Shown: positions 25,049 through 33,492, counted from the stretch's first letter. The stretch: 64,000 nt of DNA from Treponema sp. (GCA_016296655.1 JAEDIW010000006.1:1-64000), one strand, 5' to 3'. Notes: generated by a model not told the origin, from the letters alone. A program made the numbers and translations.

Positions 25049-27220
25049 TCACGGAGTCATTATACTGCGGACAATCAAAACAGAACGTACATGATGCAGC
25101 ACAAGAAGGACATCATGCGGCTTGGGCAAAAATCCGTCTGCACCAGATTTTATGGCACGAATTTCCGTATCCCGTGAATTTTCAGAAGTTATCAAAACCG
25201 GAATATTTTTCAGTCTGTCATTTTTCTTCATTCGTTTAAAAACCTGAAATCCATCCAGTTCCGGCAACATCAAATCCAAAACAACCAGATCTACGTCAGG
25301 CAAATTTTCAAGTTTTTCAAGAGCCTGTTTGCCATCAGCTGCAACGACAACATCAACATAAGGAACAAGAATTTTACAAAGTTTTTCACGAATCTGAATC
25401 ATGTCCTCAACTATTAAAACTTTGCAGCGTTTCTGACTGAAAAACTTTTCATATTTCAGTTTTTCCTTTTCATCAAGGGAAAGTTCTTCAGAATTTTCAT
25501 AAGCCTTTGTATTTTTAGCAACATATTCCTCAAATTCAGGTACAGGAATAGGCTTAGAAAAATAAAATCCCTGAACATATCGGCAGCCCATATTTTTAAG
25601 ACGGTCAACCTGTTCTTTTTTTTCAACTCCTTCCGCAATTGCTTCAAGTTCCAGCCACGTTGCAAGGCTAATAATAGAAGAAAGTATAGATTTCTTTGAC
25701 GACATATCCTCCGTCTGCTGAAATTTCATGTCAAGTTTCAGATAGTCAATCGGCAGAATGCTTAACATGTTAAGAGAGGAATTTCCGATTCCAAAGTCAT
25801 CCATTTCTATTTTTATACCAAACTCCCGCAACTGATTGCAAACATCTATTAATTTTTCTGCATTTTCAGTGTAGGCCTCTTCCAGAATTTCAAAATGAAT
25901 CATCTCTGGAGGCAGTTCATAAGTGCGAACCATTGCCTTTATGCGCTCAACTAAATCAGGAACATTTATATCCATGCGAGACATATTCACGGATATGGGG
26001 AACAGCTTTCTGCCTTCTTTCTTCCATCTGTGCAAAAGGCGACAGGTTTCTTCCCACATATAAAAATCAAGCTGAGTTATAAAACCTTTTTCTTCAAACA
26101 GAGGAATGAATTCGCCTGGAGGAATCAATCTGTTTCTGTCATCAATCCAGCGGACAAGAGCTTCGGCGCCTCCTATACAGTTGCTGATAATATCCCATTT
26201 TGGCTGAAGAAAAAGCTTAAACTGTTTCTGGCTGAGCGCACGTTCAAAGTTATTCAAAAATTCCTGCTTTTTTTCCCAGTCCATGTAAAAGGCAATATTT
26301 TTGGTCTTATTGTTTTTTATCTGTTCAATTGCAAGCAAGGCTCTGGAACAAATTCTTTCAAAAGGCAGGGAAGAATCAATTTCATGATAAATACCGAATT
26401 TTACCCGGACACTTTTTACAGGAGACTCTTTAAAAAGGCGTGCAAAAAAACTGTCAAAAAAGTTTTCCGTAAGTTTTTCTGTTTCCCTGCGGCAAACTGC
26501 AAAAACATCGCTGTCAATTCGTCCGCAAAGGACAAACTCATCATCTCCAATATTTTTCATCAGCTCTGCAACAAAGCACAAAAGTCTGTCAGTGGCCTCA
26601 GAACCATACATTTCTTTCAGAACTTTAAAACCTGAAATATCACAGCAAATTACATCATATTTATTTTCAGGATGTTCCTGAATTTCCGTAGAAGCATGTT
26701 GAAAGAAAGCTTCCTTAGAGAGAACCCCTGTAAGCCTGTCATATTCAAGCAAAGACAAAAGCCTTGAAGTTTCGCAGAGCCTGATGATGCTTTCTATACG
26801 ATGCATGACAATTTCAGGATTATAAGGCTTTGTAACAAAATCAACAGCTCCTTCGCCAAGACAGGTAATTTCATCTTTTACGGTATTACTCGCAGTAGTT
26901 ACAATTACAGGAATTGCAATAAGGCTGGAATTCTTCTTCATCTGATGCAGGAATTCATGTCCATCCATGACAGGCATGTTTATATCCAGCAAAATCAAGG
27001 CAATGTCCCTATTTTTTTCCAAAATTTTCAGAGCTTCAAGACCATTTTCCGCCTCAAAACTTACATAGGTATTTTCAAGGATTCCTGCCAGAATAGCACG
27101 ATTAATTTCATTGTCATCAACAATCAGAATTTTTTTTCTAGAAAAGTTTTTTCCAGGTTCAACATCTGGTTCTGAATGATTTTCACGCATACCATTCACA
27201 GCTTCTGATTCAATTACCAT
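25049..27220 (-). CDS. REC-GGDEF-EAL-REC cyclic-di-GMP signalling protein
   Basis: A 723-residue cytoplasmic response regulator. The first receiver (about 28-145) has LIVDDNEINR, phosphoacceptor LLDINMPVMDG and lysine FVTKPYN. A GGDEF-fold domain (about 165-300) opens DRLTGVLSKEAFF but has GRIDSD in place of GGDEF, so it is probably not a cyclase. The EAL domain (about 310-565) keeps AEALVRW, DDFGIGNSSLNML and EGVEKKEQ, suggesting c-di-GMP phosphodiesterase activity. The second receiver (about 600-715) has LIVEDMIQIR and LVVLDLMLPELDG. AAAGGA lies 6 bases before the ATG. It stands alone. Confidence 0.92.
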   Translation of the reverse strand: MVIESEAVNGMRENHSEPDVEPGKNFSRKKILIVDDNEINRAILAGILENTYVSFEAENGLEALKILEKNRDIALILLDINMPVMDGHEFLHQMKKNSSLIAIPVIVTTASNTVKDEITCLGEGAVDFVTKPYNPEIVMHRIESIIRLCETSRLLSLLEYDRLTGVLSKEAFFQHASTEIQEHPENKYDVICCDISGFKVLKEMYGSEATDRLLCFVAELMKNIGDDEFVLCGRIDSDVFAVCRRETEKLTENFFDSFFARLFKESPVKSVRVKFGIYHEIDSSLPFERICSRALLAIEQIKNNKTKNIAFYMDWEKKQEFLNNFERALSQKQFKLFLQPKWDIISNCIGGAEALVRWIDDRNRLIPPGEFIPLFEEKGFITQLDFYMWEETCRLLHRWKKEGRKLFPISVNMSRMDINVPDLVERIKAMVRTYELPPEMIHFEILEEAYTENAEKLIDVCNQLREFGIKIEMDDFGIGNSSLNMLSILPIDYLKLDMKFQQTEDMSSKKSILSSIISLATWLELEAIAEGVEKKEQVDRLKNMGCRYVQGFYFSKPIPVPEFEEYVAKNTKAYENSEELSLDEKEKLKYEKFFSQKRCKVLIVEDMIQIREKLCKILVPYVDVVVAADGKQALEKLENLPDVDLVVLDLMLPELDGFQVFKRMKKNDRLKNIPVLITSENSRDTEIRAIKSGADGFLPKPHDVLLVLHHVRSVLIVRSIMTP

Positions 27221-27429
27221 TGCAAATCCTTTTTAAAATCAAACAGGCAGTCAGAAATTCTCTGACCTAAACTTTTTACTTTAGAAATTCTCTGCAAAAT
27301 GCAGCAAATCCCGCTTCACTTTTTTTCCCTCTCCCCTCATGCTAAAATTATATTTCAATTTTTTTTTATTTCAAATTTTTCTCATTTCATACGAACAAAT
27401 ATCAGTTTTTCTTTTTTTTATATTCAGGG

Positions 27430-27669
27430 CGGCTTTTTGCCCTGCTTCACTTTGTTCCGCACTGCAAAAACCAGGCTTTCCAGCATTCCGCTTCCGCTCC
27501 AGCCTCCTCGCTGCGCGACCTTCGCAGCACAGCTGCTCGGAGACTCGCTCAAAACATTCTTCGAATGTTTTGCCGGCTTTCAGCCGTCGCTCCCTAGGAG
27601 GCCGGCTCCGCCGTGCTTCCCATACAAGAATGTCAAGGCACGCTTTCGCTTAAAGCCTTGACATTCTTG
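27430..27669. repeat. GC-rich intergenic block with hairpins
   Basis: The 522-bp gap 27221-27742 has no gene. The block shares phrases with 3399-3525. It contains a perfect small palindrome, aaaacattc/gaatgtttt (27551-27571), and a 15-bp perfect stem, caagaatgtcaaggc/gccttgacattcttg (27625-27639 and 27655-27669), followed by T-rich sequence, which is terminator-like. Open frames on the plus strand here are by-products of base composition. Confidence 0.6.
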
Positions 27670-27742
27670 TTTTTGCTGTTTTTATAACATGCAAATCCTT
27701 GCCGCGACCGTAGGGAGCGGAAAGGTCGTGTGCGTGAGCACA

Positions 27743-27847
27743 CACGTTAAATAGAACAGGCACCGTGTGACTGTTCCCTAATCCTTGCCGCACCAGGCAT
27801 CAGCCTAGAATTTTTCAGGAAGTTTTTTTCCCTGCTTTTTCCACGAA
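27743..27847. repeat. Left copy of 105-bp exact direct repeat (contains sstT 3' end)
   Basis: Identical over 105 bases to 52636-52740. It carries the last 16 codons of sstT (from the TCG of residues SWKKQGKKLPEKF) plus stop and downstream sequence. The two copies bracket 24.9 kb of foreign-looking DNA. Confidence 0.95.
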
Positions 27848-28664
27848 GATGGAATCGCCTGAAATTCTGGTTCCATTTAATCTGCCCAAAGACTGTCTCA
27901 CACTCAATAGAGCGTTCTTTCATAAGCTTTTTGTATTCGTCTGTAGACAGGAGTTTCTTTACTTTTGCTTTCTGTTTTAGCCAATGTTCGTTTTTGTAAC
28001 AGTTTTTTATAAGGAACAGGATTTCCGCAAGGACAGGTATATTCTTTCTGCTCTGCGTCATAATTCCAGTTTTCAAAATTGAAAATCTTCTTCTTGAAAC
28101 TTCTCTTTATTTCTTTTTCATAAGTTGAATATTTTATTGTACCTGTAATTTCTTTTTCTTCAAGATAGTCATAATTTTCCTCACTTCCGTAACCTGCATC
28201 TGCTATTACAGTTTTGAATTTGCATTCCAGTCTTTTCATCACATTTTCCAAATGAGGTTTTAATGTTCTTGTGTCTGTCGGATTTGGAAATACGTCATAG
28301 CCTGTTACAAAATTATTTTCTGTCCCAACCTGAATGTTGTAGCCGGACTTGAGCTGACCGTTTAACATTGCATCTTCTTTCATTCGCATGAAAGTTGCAT
28401 CTTCATCTGTCTTTGAATAGCTGTTCCTGTCATGTAGCAGTAAACCAAAATATTTAAAAGCATTACAGGATTGTAACGGCTCGCTCCACCGCCTTTAGTG
28501 TACTTTGCAAATACTTCTTCTATCCGAAGTTCATCTACAGTTTTACTTACAATTCTTACAAAATGATTTTCCGGTACAAGTTCATCCAGGCTCGGTGGCA
28601 GGAGCCACTGTTCATTCTGGTTGTACGGCTTGAATGTGATTTTATCACTTACTCCTCTGGTCAT
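27747..28664 (-). pseudogene. IS1182-like transposase, internally deleted and truncated
   Basis: The N-terminal piece (28664 leftwards) reads FKPYNQNEQWLLPPSLDELV, typical of IS1182/IS5-group transposases. After ILVYCYMTG the sequence jumps with a frameshift to SYSKTDEDATFMRMKEDAM, a middle segment, so several hundred bases are missing. A further frameshift around 28000 leads to ERSIECETVFGQIKWNQNFRRF, the DDE C-terminal box. Its natural end is replaced by the 105-bp repeat at 27847. Not functional. Confidence 0.85.
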
Positions 28665-28713
28665 ATTTAAATTTTAGCACAGAAGAATTCTTTTGTCTTT
28701 AAAAATACGTCCG

Positions 28714-28743
28714 GTCAAGGCACGCTTTGCTCAAGGCCTTGAC
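28714..28743. repeat. Copy of tcaaggc-cttga hairpin flanking the broken transposase
   Basis: gtcaaggc (28714-28721) and gccttgac (28736-28743) with loop acgctttgctcaag closely match the hairpin at 27632-27662. The two lie on either side of the transposase remnant. Confidence 0.6.
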
Positions 28744-28754
28744 TCGGCCGTTTT

Positions 28755-28811
28755 TAGGGTTTGTATTAAACCCTAAATAATCAGGGCTGTCCATTTCTTT
28801 TTGGACAGCCC
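28755..28811. terminator. Two stacked hairpins
   Basis: A palindrome with tagggttt/aaacccta arms (28755-28775) is followed by gggctgtcc/ggacagccc (28784-28792 with 28803-28811). The first shares the core ggtttgtattaaacc with 21593-21607 near argC. The second matches the stem near 19182. They look like recurring terminator-type elements of this genome. Confidence 0.45.
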
Positions 28812-28827
28812 CGTCTCCACTTGTTGC

Positions 28828-28866
28828 AAAAAAGCCGCCAAGTTTTCGAGGACAATGGCGGCTTTT
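28828..28866 (-). terminator. Strong terminator of the small membrane peptide gene
   Basis: aaaagccgcca (28830-28840) pairs with tggcggctttt (28856-28866), 11 bp perfect. On the minus strand six T follow. Confidence 0.85.
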
Positions 28867-28871
28867 ATTTT

Positions 28872-28970
28872 CTACTCATTCTTATTTTTTAAGTATGAAA
28901 GAACTGCCATAACAGTGCTGATTACTGTAGCAACGCAAGTTACAACAGCAATGACTAATTCACATGTCAT
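28872..28970 (-). CDS. 32-residue membrane peptide, holin-like or type I toxin-like
   Basis: A tiny frame MTCELVIAVVTCVATVISTV followed by MAVLSYLKNKNE. GGGAGG lies 7 bases before the ATG, an excellent Shine-Dalgarno site. A strong terminator starts six bases after the stop. The peptide is one transmembrane helix with a lysine/asparagine tail, the layout of Fst/Ldr/TisB-type toxins and holin-like peptides. The 80-base leader contains a small hairpin (tccgg/ccgga, 28995-29010) just before the ribosome site. No antisense RNA promoter was clearly found. The function is unproven; the gene architecture makes it a convincing small gene. Confidence 0.65.
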   Translation of the reverse strand: MTCELVIAVVTCVATVISTVMAVLSYLKNKNE

Positions 28971-29416
28971 AAGCAAGCCTCCCGTTCAAATATTTCCGGA
29001 TATTGCCGGATTCTAAGTCTGGGAGATGCCGCCTAAACTAAGGTCTTTCCAATAATTTTATTATAAACCAAACAAAACTTTTTGTATGATATTAAAATGT
29101 ATTGCTTTTTTAGAAACAGATTTCCAACCCGGCGCGCACCAGTTATCAGGATTTATTCAGTGTTTCCATGGAACCATACACCGGTGGCATTTTACTTCCG
29201 ATTAAAAATCCGTTCTTCTGTCCTGCCGAGTATTTTGCGTTACGGTTCTTACCGTTTCAATCGGTCTTGCCCAGGCATTTTGCTAAAAAAATCTTCCCAA
29301 GATTGCCTGCACTTTTGACAGGCGGAAGGCAGCAGGCCAATTTACGGAAACAGCCGTACGAATCCGGGCATTACACCGGTATCCGTGCGGCTGGACTAAA
29401 TAATCAGGATTATGGA
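28971..29416. other. Region without an assigned gene
   Basis: Besides the leader and probable promoter (TATAAT on the minus strand near 29060) of the small peptide, this stretch has an open plus-strand frame (29168-29572). That frame lacks a ribosome site and runs into the convincing minus-strand gene at 29417. I regard it as debris. Confidence 0.4.
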
Positions 29417-30130
29417 CTACGCTACCGTTACATGGGAATCAATGTTTGCAGTAAAGTAGGTATTTCCCGGTTTTGTTACAATGCTTATGCTGTAACTTCC
29501 GGTGGCGAGACTGGCAGGAACTGTAAAGTCCACGATGTTTGTGCCGCGCCTTGCGTAGTTTTCCATTCGTGAAAAGCCGTTTTCATTTTCCAGAAAAACA
29601 CCCTGCTGCGCATCTTCCATATTAAACGAAAGGTTTCTTCCGTGAATACGGAGTATTTTTCCTTCGCTTGCACTTAGCTCGGTGCTTTCGCTTGCATCGC
29701 CTTTAAGTACGGTTACGCGGTAGATTTTTGCTTCGCCCGTGATGTCCGGCGGAACCTGCCTGTATTCAAGTTTTTCCTTTACGCCTGCAACGGCAGAGTC
29801 GCTTGGGTTGAACAAAAATCCCAAAGTGTGGTTTCCGCTGCCAGGCGTAAAGCTGTCCTGAATGTTCGCGCAGGTTCCTGTGGCATTCGCACGGAGCGTT
29901 CCGAACGGAAGCTCCACGCTGTAGCCTTTTGCAAGATACTTTACAACGATTGTTTCCATTACGGAAAGCATGCCGAGATAGTCAGCCTCGGTGAATGAAG
30001 AGTTCCAATCGGCCATTTCGCCAGCAAGCTTTTTCTGGCTGAGAGTTTGTGAGCACGAACTTCTAAAACAGAAGCCGTCTTTTGATTCATCCGTAACAAG
30101 TACGTTCTTTATTGTTTTGATATTCAGCAT
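29417..30130 (-). CDS. HU-like DNA-binding domain protein with C-terminal Ig-like domain
   Basis: A 237-residue protein. The N-terminal 120 residues (LSQKKLAGEMADWNSSFTEADYLGMLSVMETIVVKYLAKG then PFGTLRANATGTC) have the layout of the HU-like DNA-binding domains found in Bacteroides and Treponema (HU-HIG/DUF4469 type). The second half (TVLKGDASESTELSASEGKILRIHGRNLSF) is an all-beta IPT/Ig-like module. AGGAGAG lies 8 bases before the ATG. Proteins of this type often accompany integrated elements. It is the first complete gene of the accessory region. Confidence 0.75.
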   Translation of the reverse strand: MLNIKTIKNVLVTDESKDGFCFRSSCSQTLSQKKLAGEMADWNSSFTEADYLGMLSVMETIVVKYLAKGYSVELPFGTLRANATGTCANIQDSFTPGSGNHTLGFLFNPSDSAVAGVKEKLEYRQVPPDITGEAKIYRVTVLKGDASESTELSASEGKILRIHGRNLSFNMEDAQQGVFLENENGFSRMENYARRGTNIVDFTVPASLATGSYSISIVTKPGNTYFTANIDSHVTVA

Positions 30131-30309
30131 AGTTTATGCTCTCCTGTGTAAGCCCGCCGTCGAAGCGGGCAGAATAAAACAGGCAAAGCGTTAAAAAAAC
30201 TTGCAGTGCAGCAATTTTTTAGCTTTACCCTTTCGAGTGTCACCACTACGGGTGATTTTCAGCCCGTTTTTCCAGGCTGTGACGGAATAATCGCCGCTTA
30301 CGATTTTCT

Positions 30310-30339
30310 TTGACAAGGAGAGCCGTAATGTGATATAAT
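30310..30339 (+). promoter_or_regulatory. Consensus sigma-70 promoter of a small RNA
   Basis: A perfect TTGACA (30310-30315), 18-base spacer and perfect TATAAT (30334-30339). No open reading frame follows. Confidence 0.75.
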
Positions 30340-30345
30340 CTTTTC

Positions 30346-30434
30346 ATTCGATTTTAAGAGATTTACACATGTAGCTCTCGACCGGAAAGCCTTGTTCAGC
30401 AAGTGTTGGAGCACTTTCTGAAAGGGCTTTTTTT
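30346..30434 (+). ncRNA. Putative ~90-nt small RNA
   Basis: The transcript from the preceding consensus promoter would end at a long intrinsic terminator. aaagcctt (30386-30393) pairs with agggcttt (30423-30430), and inside it ttcagcaagtg pairs with cactttctgaa with one mismatch around a ttggag loop; seven T follow. The only ATG (30368) is followed at once by a stop. It lies between the HU-like gene and the ImmA-like gene, converging on the latter. A regulatory RNA of the mobile element is the simplest reading; the family is not recognised. Confidence 0.65.
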
Positions 30435-30449
30435 ACGCACATACTCTTT

Positions 30450-31040
30450 TCATACCGCCTCCTTTTGTTTTATTGCATTCCTTATACTCTGTACAAGGAA
30501 TGGCTTTCCTGCAGCTTTTACGACAGTCCTTCCCATATGGAACAGCTGTTCAAGGAGCAGGAACATAGTCATGGCAAGGGAAAAGCATGCTGCTTCTACC
30601 TCGCCGTTTATGCTCTGCTGAGTGTGGTGCAGTTTAATATGAGCGTACTCATGGAAAACAATCTGCATGCACTCAATGGAGTTTCGGTTTTCGTTGTAGG
30701 CAATCATGCGGCACTGTTCCCCGGTAACAGGATGCGGAAAAATGGCGCAGATGCCTTCTTCCCAGCGGCTCAATGAAATTTCTCTGAATTTTTCAAGATT
30801 CTCAGGAGAAAAAGCAGAAAACTTTTTAAGCTTAATTCCCTGCTCACGAATCATCTTTTTGTAGTCAAAGTCGTCATTGTAGTAATCAACATCGCTGAGC
30901 GTTTCAATGGCCAGAAGAATAATGTCGTTTACCCTCCACGGCGGAAGCACGTACGGTGTTCCGTCTGCCATTGATGCCTTCAGCGCGTTATCCGGCAATC
31001 CTCTGCCAGTAAAATGTTTCATGTTTTCAGTTTCTTCCAT
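30450..31040 (-). CDS. ImmA/IrrE-family metallopeptidase
   Basis: A 196-residue protein with the zinc motif HEYAHIKLHH (near residue 130) and the third ligand region NGEVEAACFSLAM. ImmA/IrrE proteases cleave XRE-type repressors and control mobile elements, as in ICEBs1. The partner repressor gene lies directly upstream (15-bp gap), giving the standard XRE-ImmA cassette. GGAGG sits 4 bases before the ATG. The C-terminus has a hydrophobic stretch (FSLAMTMFLLLEQLF). Confidence 0.88.
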   Translation of the reverse strand: MEETENMKHFTGRGLPDNALKASMADGTPYVLPPWRVNDIILLAIETLSDVDYYNDDFDYKKMIREQGIKLKKFSAFSPENLEKFREISLSRWEEGICAIFPHPVTGEQCRMIAYNENRNSIECMQIVFHEYAHIKLHHTQQSINGEVEAACFSLAMTMFLLLEQLFHMGRTVVKAAGKPFLVQSIRNAIKQKEAV

Positions 31041-31055
31041 TGAACCTCCATGCTT

Positions 31056-31394
31056 TTATTCATCCTCTGGGCGGCTGTATTCGTCCATGAGAATTTTCAT
31101 CAAGCTGATTTTCTGATTTTTGCTTAAGTCATCCTTGCTGCTTGCAAGCAGAATCTTAAGCTGGTCGTAACCATAGTGGGCATCGTTGCCCAAAAGATAG
31201 TCACTTGTCGTGTGAAGTGTGTTTGCAATGTTTGCAAGCACATCCGTTCTGGGCATCCGGCCGCTGGTCATGTAGCGGCTGAATGCAGCTTCCGTAATGC
31301 CGCAGATTTCGCAGAGCTGTTTCTGAGAATAGCGGTTTTCTTTCATTAAATCCTTAACCCTCCTTGCAAAAATATTTTCCCTTTCTTCTGCCAT
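31056..31394 (-). CDS. XRE-family repressor
   Basis: A 112-residue protein with an N-terminal Cro/C1 helix-turn-helix (YSQKQLCEICGITEAAFSRYM then DVLANIANTLHTTSDYLLG) and a helical C-terminus. AAGGAAGG lies 7 bases before the ATG. A TTGACT-17-TATATT promoter and two palindromes lie in its leader, suggesting self-repression relieved by the downstream ImmA-like protease. Confidence 0.9.
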   Translation of the reverse strand: MAEERENIFARRVKDLMKENRYSQKQLCEICGITEAAFSRYMTSGRMPRTDVLANIANTLHTTSDYLLGNDAHYGYDQLKILLASSKDDLSKNQKISLMKILMDEYSRPEDE

Positions 31395-31423
31395 AGTAAG
31401 CCTTCCTTTTTTTTAGGCTGAAA

Positions 31424-31515
31424 TTAGAACCATTCTAAGACGGTCATTTTTTTCAGGACTGGAGCAGTTTTAAGTCCTGTATCTATAATATAACCTCAAA
31501 TTGATTTAAAGTCAA
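31424..31515 (-). promoter_or_regulatory. Promoter and operators of the XRE-immA cassette
   Basis: Minus-strand TTGACT (31515-31510), 17-base spacer, TATATT (31492-31487). Downstream are two inverted repeats: caggact/agtcctg (31454-31460 with 31473-31479) and the perfect palindrome ttagaa-cca-ttctaa (31424-31438). The latter has the size expected for a C1-type operator. Confidence 0.65.
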
Positions 31516-32040
31516 TAAAAATTAACCAAAAGTATAATAAAATCTGATAAATTTTATCATATAAAGAGGCGCGCTGAAAAAGGCCTTTGTACGCTCAGTA
31601 AAATGTTTTTGGGCGTGCAGGATTTTACGGATGGACGTAGAAGAAAATCTTTTTGGACGTGCAGTATTTTGCTGAATCTACGGGAATAATAGGGAGAGTT
31701 CTGTTTCGTTATAGAAGACTTTTTTGTTGAATGTACGGCTTGCCAGAAAGGGAGAAGGTGGGCGCTGCTTTTTTTTGATTGAATTAAACATAGTATTAAT
31801 GGGATGTTACATTAAAATAAAAATAAAATCTTATCACGGATTACAGAGTTTAAAAAATATTTTATTTATCTTGGACAGTAGTGATGTACAGACATAAATA
31901 TAATGAATAGCGTAGATTTAATCGATATTTCAAACTGTACATAAAAAATTAAAATAATGTAAAAGAGAGCAGTGCTACCGTGGACAGATGTATTTTTGAT
32001 GTTGAACAAATCGACCTCAAAAGTTACCGCAAAAACTACG
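31516..32040. other. Non-coding accessory DNA with a degenerate repeat
   Basis: No gene is evident. Bases 31741-31783 (tgccagaaagggagaaggtg onward) are a diverged copy of 33275-33317, so two pieces of an older duplication or decayed element remain on each side of the toxin-antitoxin pair. Confidence 0.4.
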
Positions 32041-32041
32041 A

Positions 32042-32070
32042 ATGACAGAAATCTATATCTGTGCTATAAT
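32042..32070 (+). promoter_or_regulatory. Promoter of the toxin-antitoxin pair
   Basis: ATGACA (32042-32047), 17-base spacer, TATAAT (32065-32070), 33 bases before the antitoxin ATG. Confidence 0.65.
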
Positions 32071-32102
32071 TAAAATATATCAGAATTACGGAGGTACGAA
32101 TT

Positions 32103-32348
32103 ATGCCAAGACCAGTCGCAGAGATTTATGACACATTGACTCTTACTGCACAACAGGAAGTATATGATTTTATGATGTACCTTTTACAAAAACAGCAGAA
32201 TGTTACAGAGCCGTTGCAAACGGAATCACGAAAACAGAGAAGAATGGCTGCCCTTTCGGAATTTGCAGGAAGCATGAAAGATACATGGAATGGTGTTGAT
32301 GCTATGGAATACCAGAGCAAATTGCGAGAGGAGAGAACCATTGGCTAA
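32103..32348 (+). CDS. Antitoxin of a PIN toxin-antitoxin pair
   Basis: An 81-residue protein (MPRPVAEIYDTLTLTAQQEV start) with GGAGG 8 bases upstream. The helical N-terminal part resembles DUF2281-type antitoxins, and the C-terminus (AGSMKDTWNGVDAMEYQSKLREERT) is the usual toxin-binding tail of such proteins. It overlaps the toxin start by eight bases. It should neutralise the toxin and repress the shared promoter. Confidence 0.75.
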   Translation: MPRPVAEIYDTLTLTAQQEVYDFMMYLLQKQQNVTEPLQTESRKQRRMAALSEFAGSMKDTWNGVDAMEYQSKLREERTIG

Positions 32349-32757
32349 GAGAGTTTTTATTGATACAAATCCTCTGATTTACCTTTTAGGTAAGCAAGAA
32401 CCATATTACACTAAAGTTCTGAAGTTTATGTCAGACTGTATTGATGAAGATGCAGAGTTTTATACATCAACGATAACGGATGCAGAGTTTCTTGTAAAAC
32501 CTTACGAAGATAAAGATTTGAATCAGATTCACAAGTATAAGAATTATCTTTCATCTTTAGAATTTCTAAAATGCTTTATAAGTGAGCAGGTTGCAGAAAA
32601 AGCCGCACAGCTTAGAGTAGATTATCCTTCCGTTAAACTTGGGGATGCTCTGCAAATGGCAGCAAGTATCGGTTGTAATTGCGACATTTTTCTTACTAAT
32701 GACAAACAGTTAAAGCAGGTAAATGAAGCAAATGTCTTGTATTTAGGAGACTTATAA
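32341..32757 (+). CDS. PIN-domain toxin (VapC-like RNase)
   Basis: Starting from the TTG at 32341 the protein reads MAKRVFIDTNPLIYLLGKQE, a canonical PIN start with the first acid in FIDTN. Further metal-binding acids lie in DAEFLVKP, GDALQMAAS and TNDKQL. At 138 residues it is normal for VapC. AGGAGAG precedes the TTG at good spacing; the longer frame from 32290 overlaps the antitoxin and is unlikely. Predicted ribonuclease toxin that likely stabilises the accessory region. Confidence 0.85.
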   Translation: MAKRVFIDTNPLIYLLGKQEPYYTKVLKFMSDCIDEDAEFYTSTITDAEFLVKPYEDKDLNQIHKYKNYLSSLEFLKCFISEQVAEKAAQLRVDYPSVKLGDALQMAASIGCNCDIFLTNDKQLKQVNEANVLYLGDL

Positions 32758-32825
32758 GAATATGGAACGCTAAGGTTAAAAAAAAACGGCCTTAGCGTTC
32801 CATATATAATGTATTATACCCTAAA

Positions 32826-33089
32826 TGCGCCCCTTCCCTTACCGTCCACATCCCGCAGAATAAAGATGTCTCATACAGCCTCTATGCCGCAGGGCAAAAA
32901 GCGGAGAAGTCGTATCTGACGAAGAACGAGAGCGAATATATCGTTAAGTTTTCCGGCGGTACGGCGGTAGTGTTGTTTTATACATTATTTTTCTGGCTGA
33001 TGCAGGACAAAATATATCTTGCCGAACCTGAAAACTTTAGTGCACAATGCCGCTTGCAGTCTCTGAATTGTTCACGGACTAAACATTGA
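32826..33089 (+). pseudogene. Remnant of an unidentified protein
   Basis: An open frame without a start codon reads LTVHIPQNKDVSYSLYAAGQ and continues with a tidy beta-strand-like segment (SEYIVKFSGGTAVVLFY). It looks like the middle of a decayed gene and is not assigned to a family. The rest of the 32758-33360 gap holds no gene, only the diverged repeat at 33275-33317. Confidence 0.3.
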
Positions 33090-33360
33090 TTTATGAGTTT
33101 TTACTTTTGAAAAATCAGTTCAGCCTGGTTCATAGATAAGTGCAGCCCTTCCTCTTTTCAGTCATCAGGCGGAATTCTTCGGTGCGTATGGAGATTTTGT
33201 TTTTTTTGTGCGGGCAAAGGTTTGTGCACCGTCATTTTCGAACTTGTTTCGGAATCTACTGGAAAAAACAGGTCTGCCGGAAAGGGTGAAATTGGGTATA
33301 GCTTTTTTGTGATTGAAAAAAGTGACTGTAAATAAAAACTGCGGTATTTTTAAATAAAAT

Positions 33361-33492
33361 ATGAATGATATTCAAAAAGAAGATTTGTATCAGATTCAAG
33401 TCAGGGTTTTTCGATTGGCTCAGTTAAAATGGAATAACCCAGCCGTAAAATGCAGCGAACTTTTTAAAAAATATGTAACTATTCAGCACTAA
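33361..33492 (+). pseudogene. DUF3791-like gene, 5' fragment cut by IS66
   Basis: The frame starts MNDIQKEDLYQIQVRVFRLA and continues QLKWNNPAVKCSELFKKY, resembling the short DUF3791 proteins of Firmicutes and spirochaetes. It runs into the IS66 left end at 33475 and stops at 33492. Confidence 0.5.

Noticed and set aside
27299..27661. Two overlapping plus-strand frames of 104-120 codons
   Set aside because: They lie in a GC-rich block that is open in several frames and resemble no protein.
29168..29572. Plus-strand open frame of 134 codons
   Set aside because: No ribosome site, odd composition, and it overlaps the well-supported HU-like gene on the other strand.
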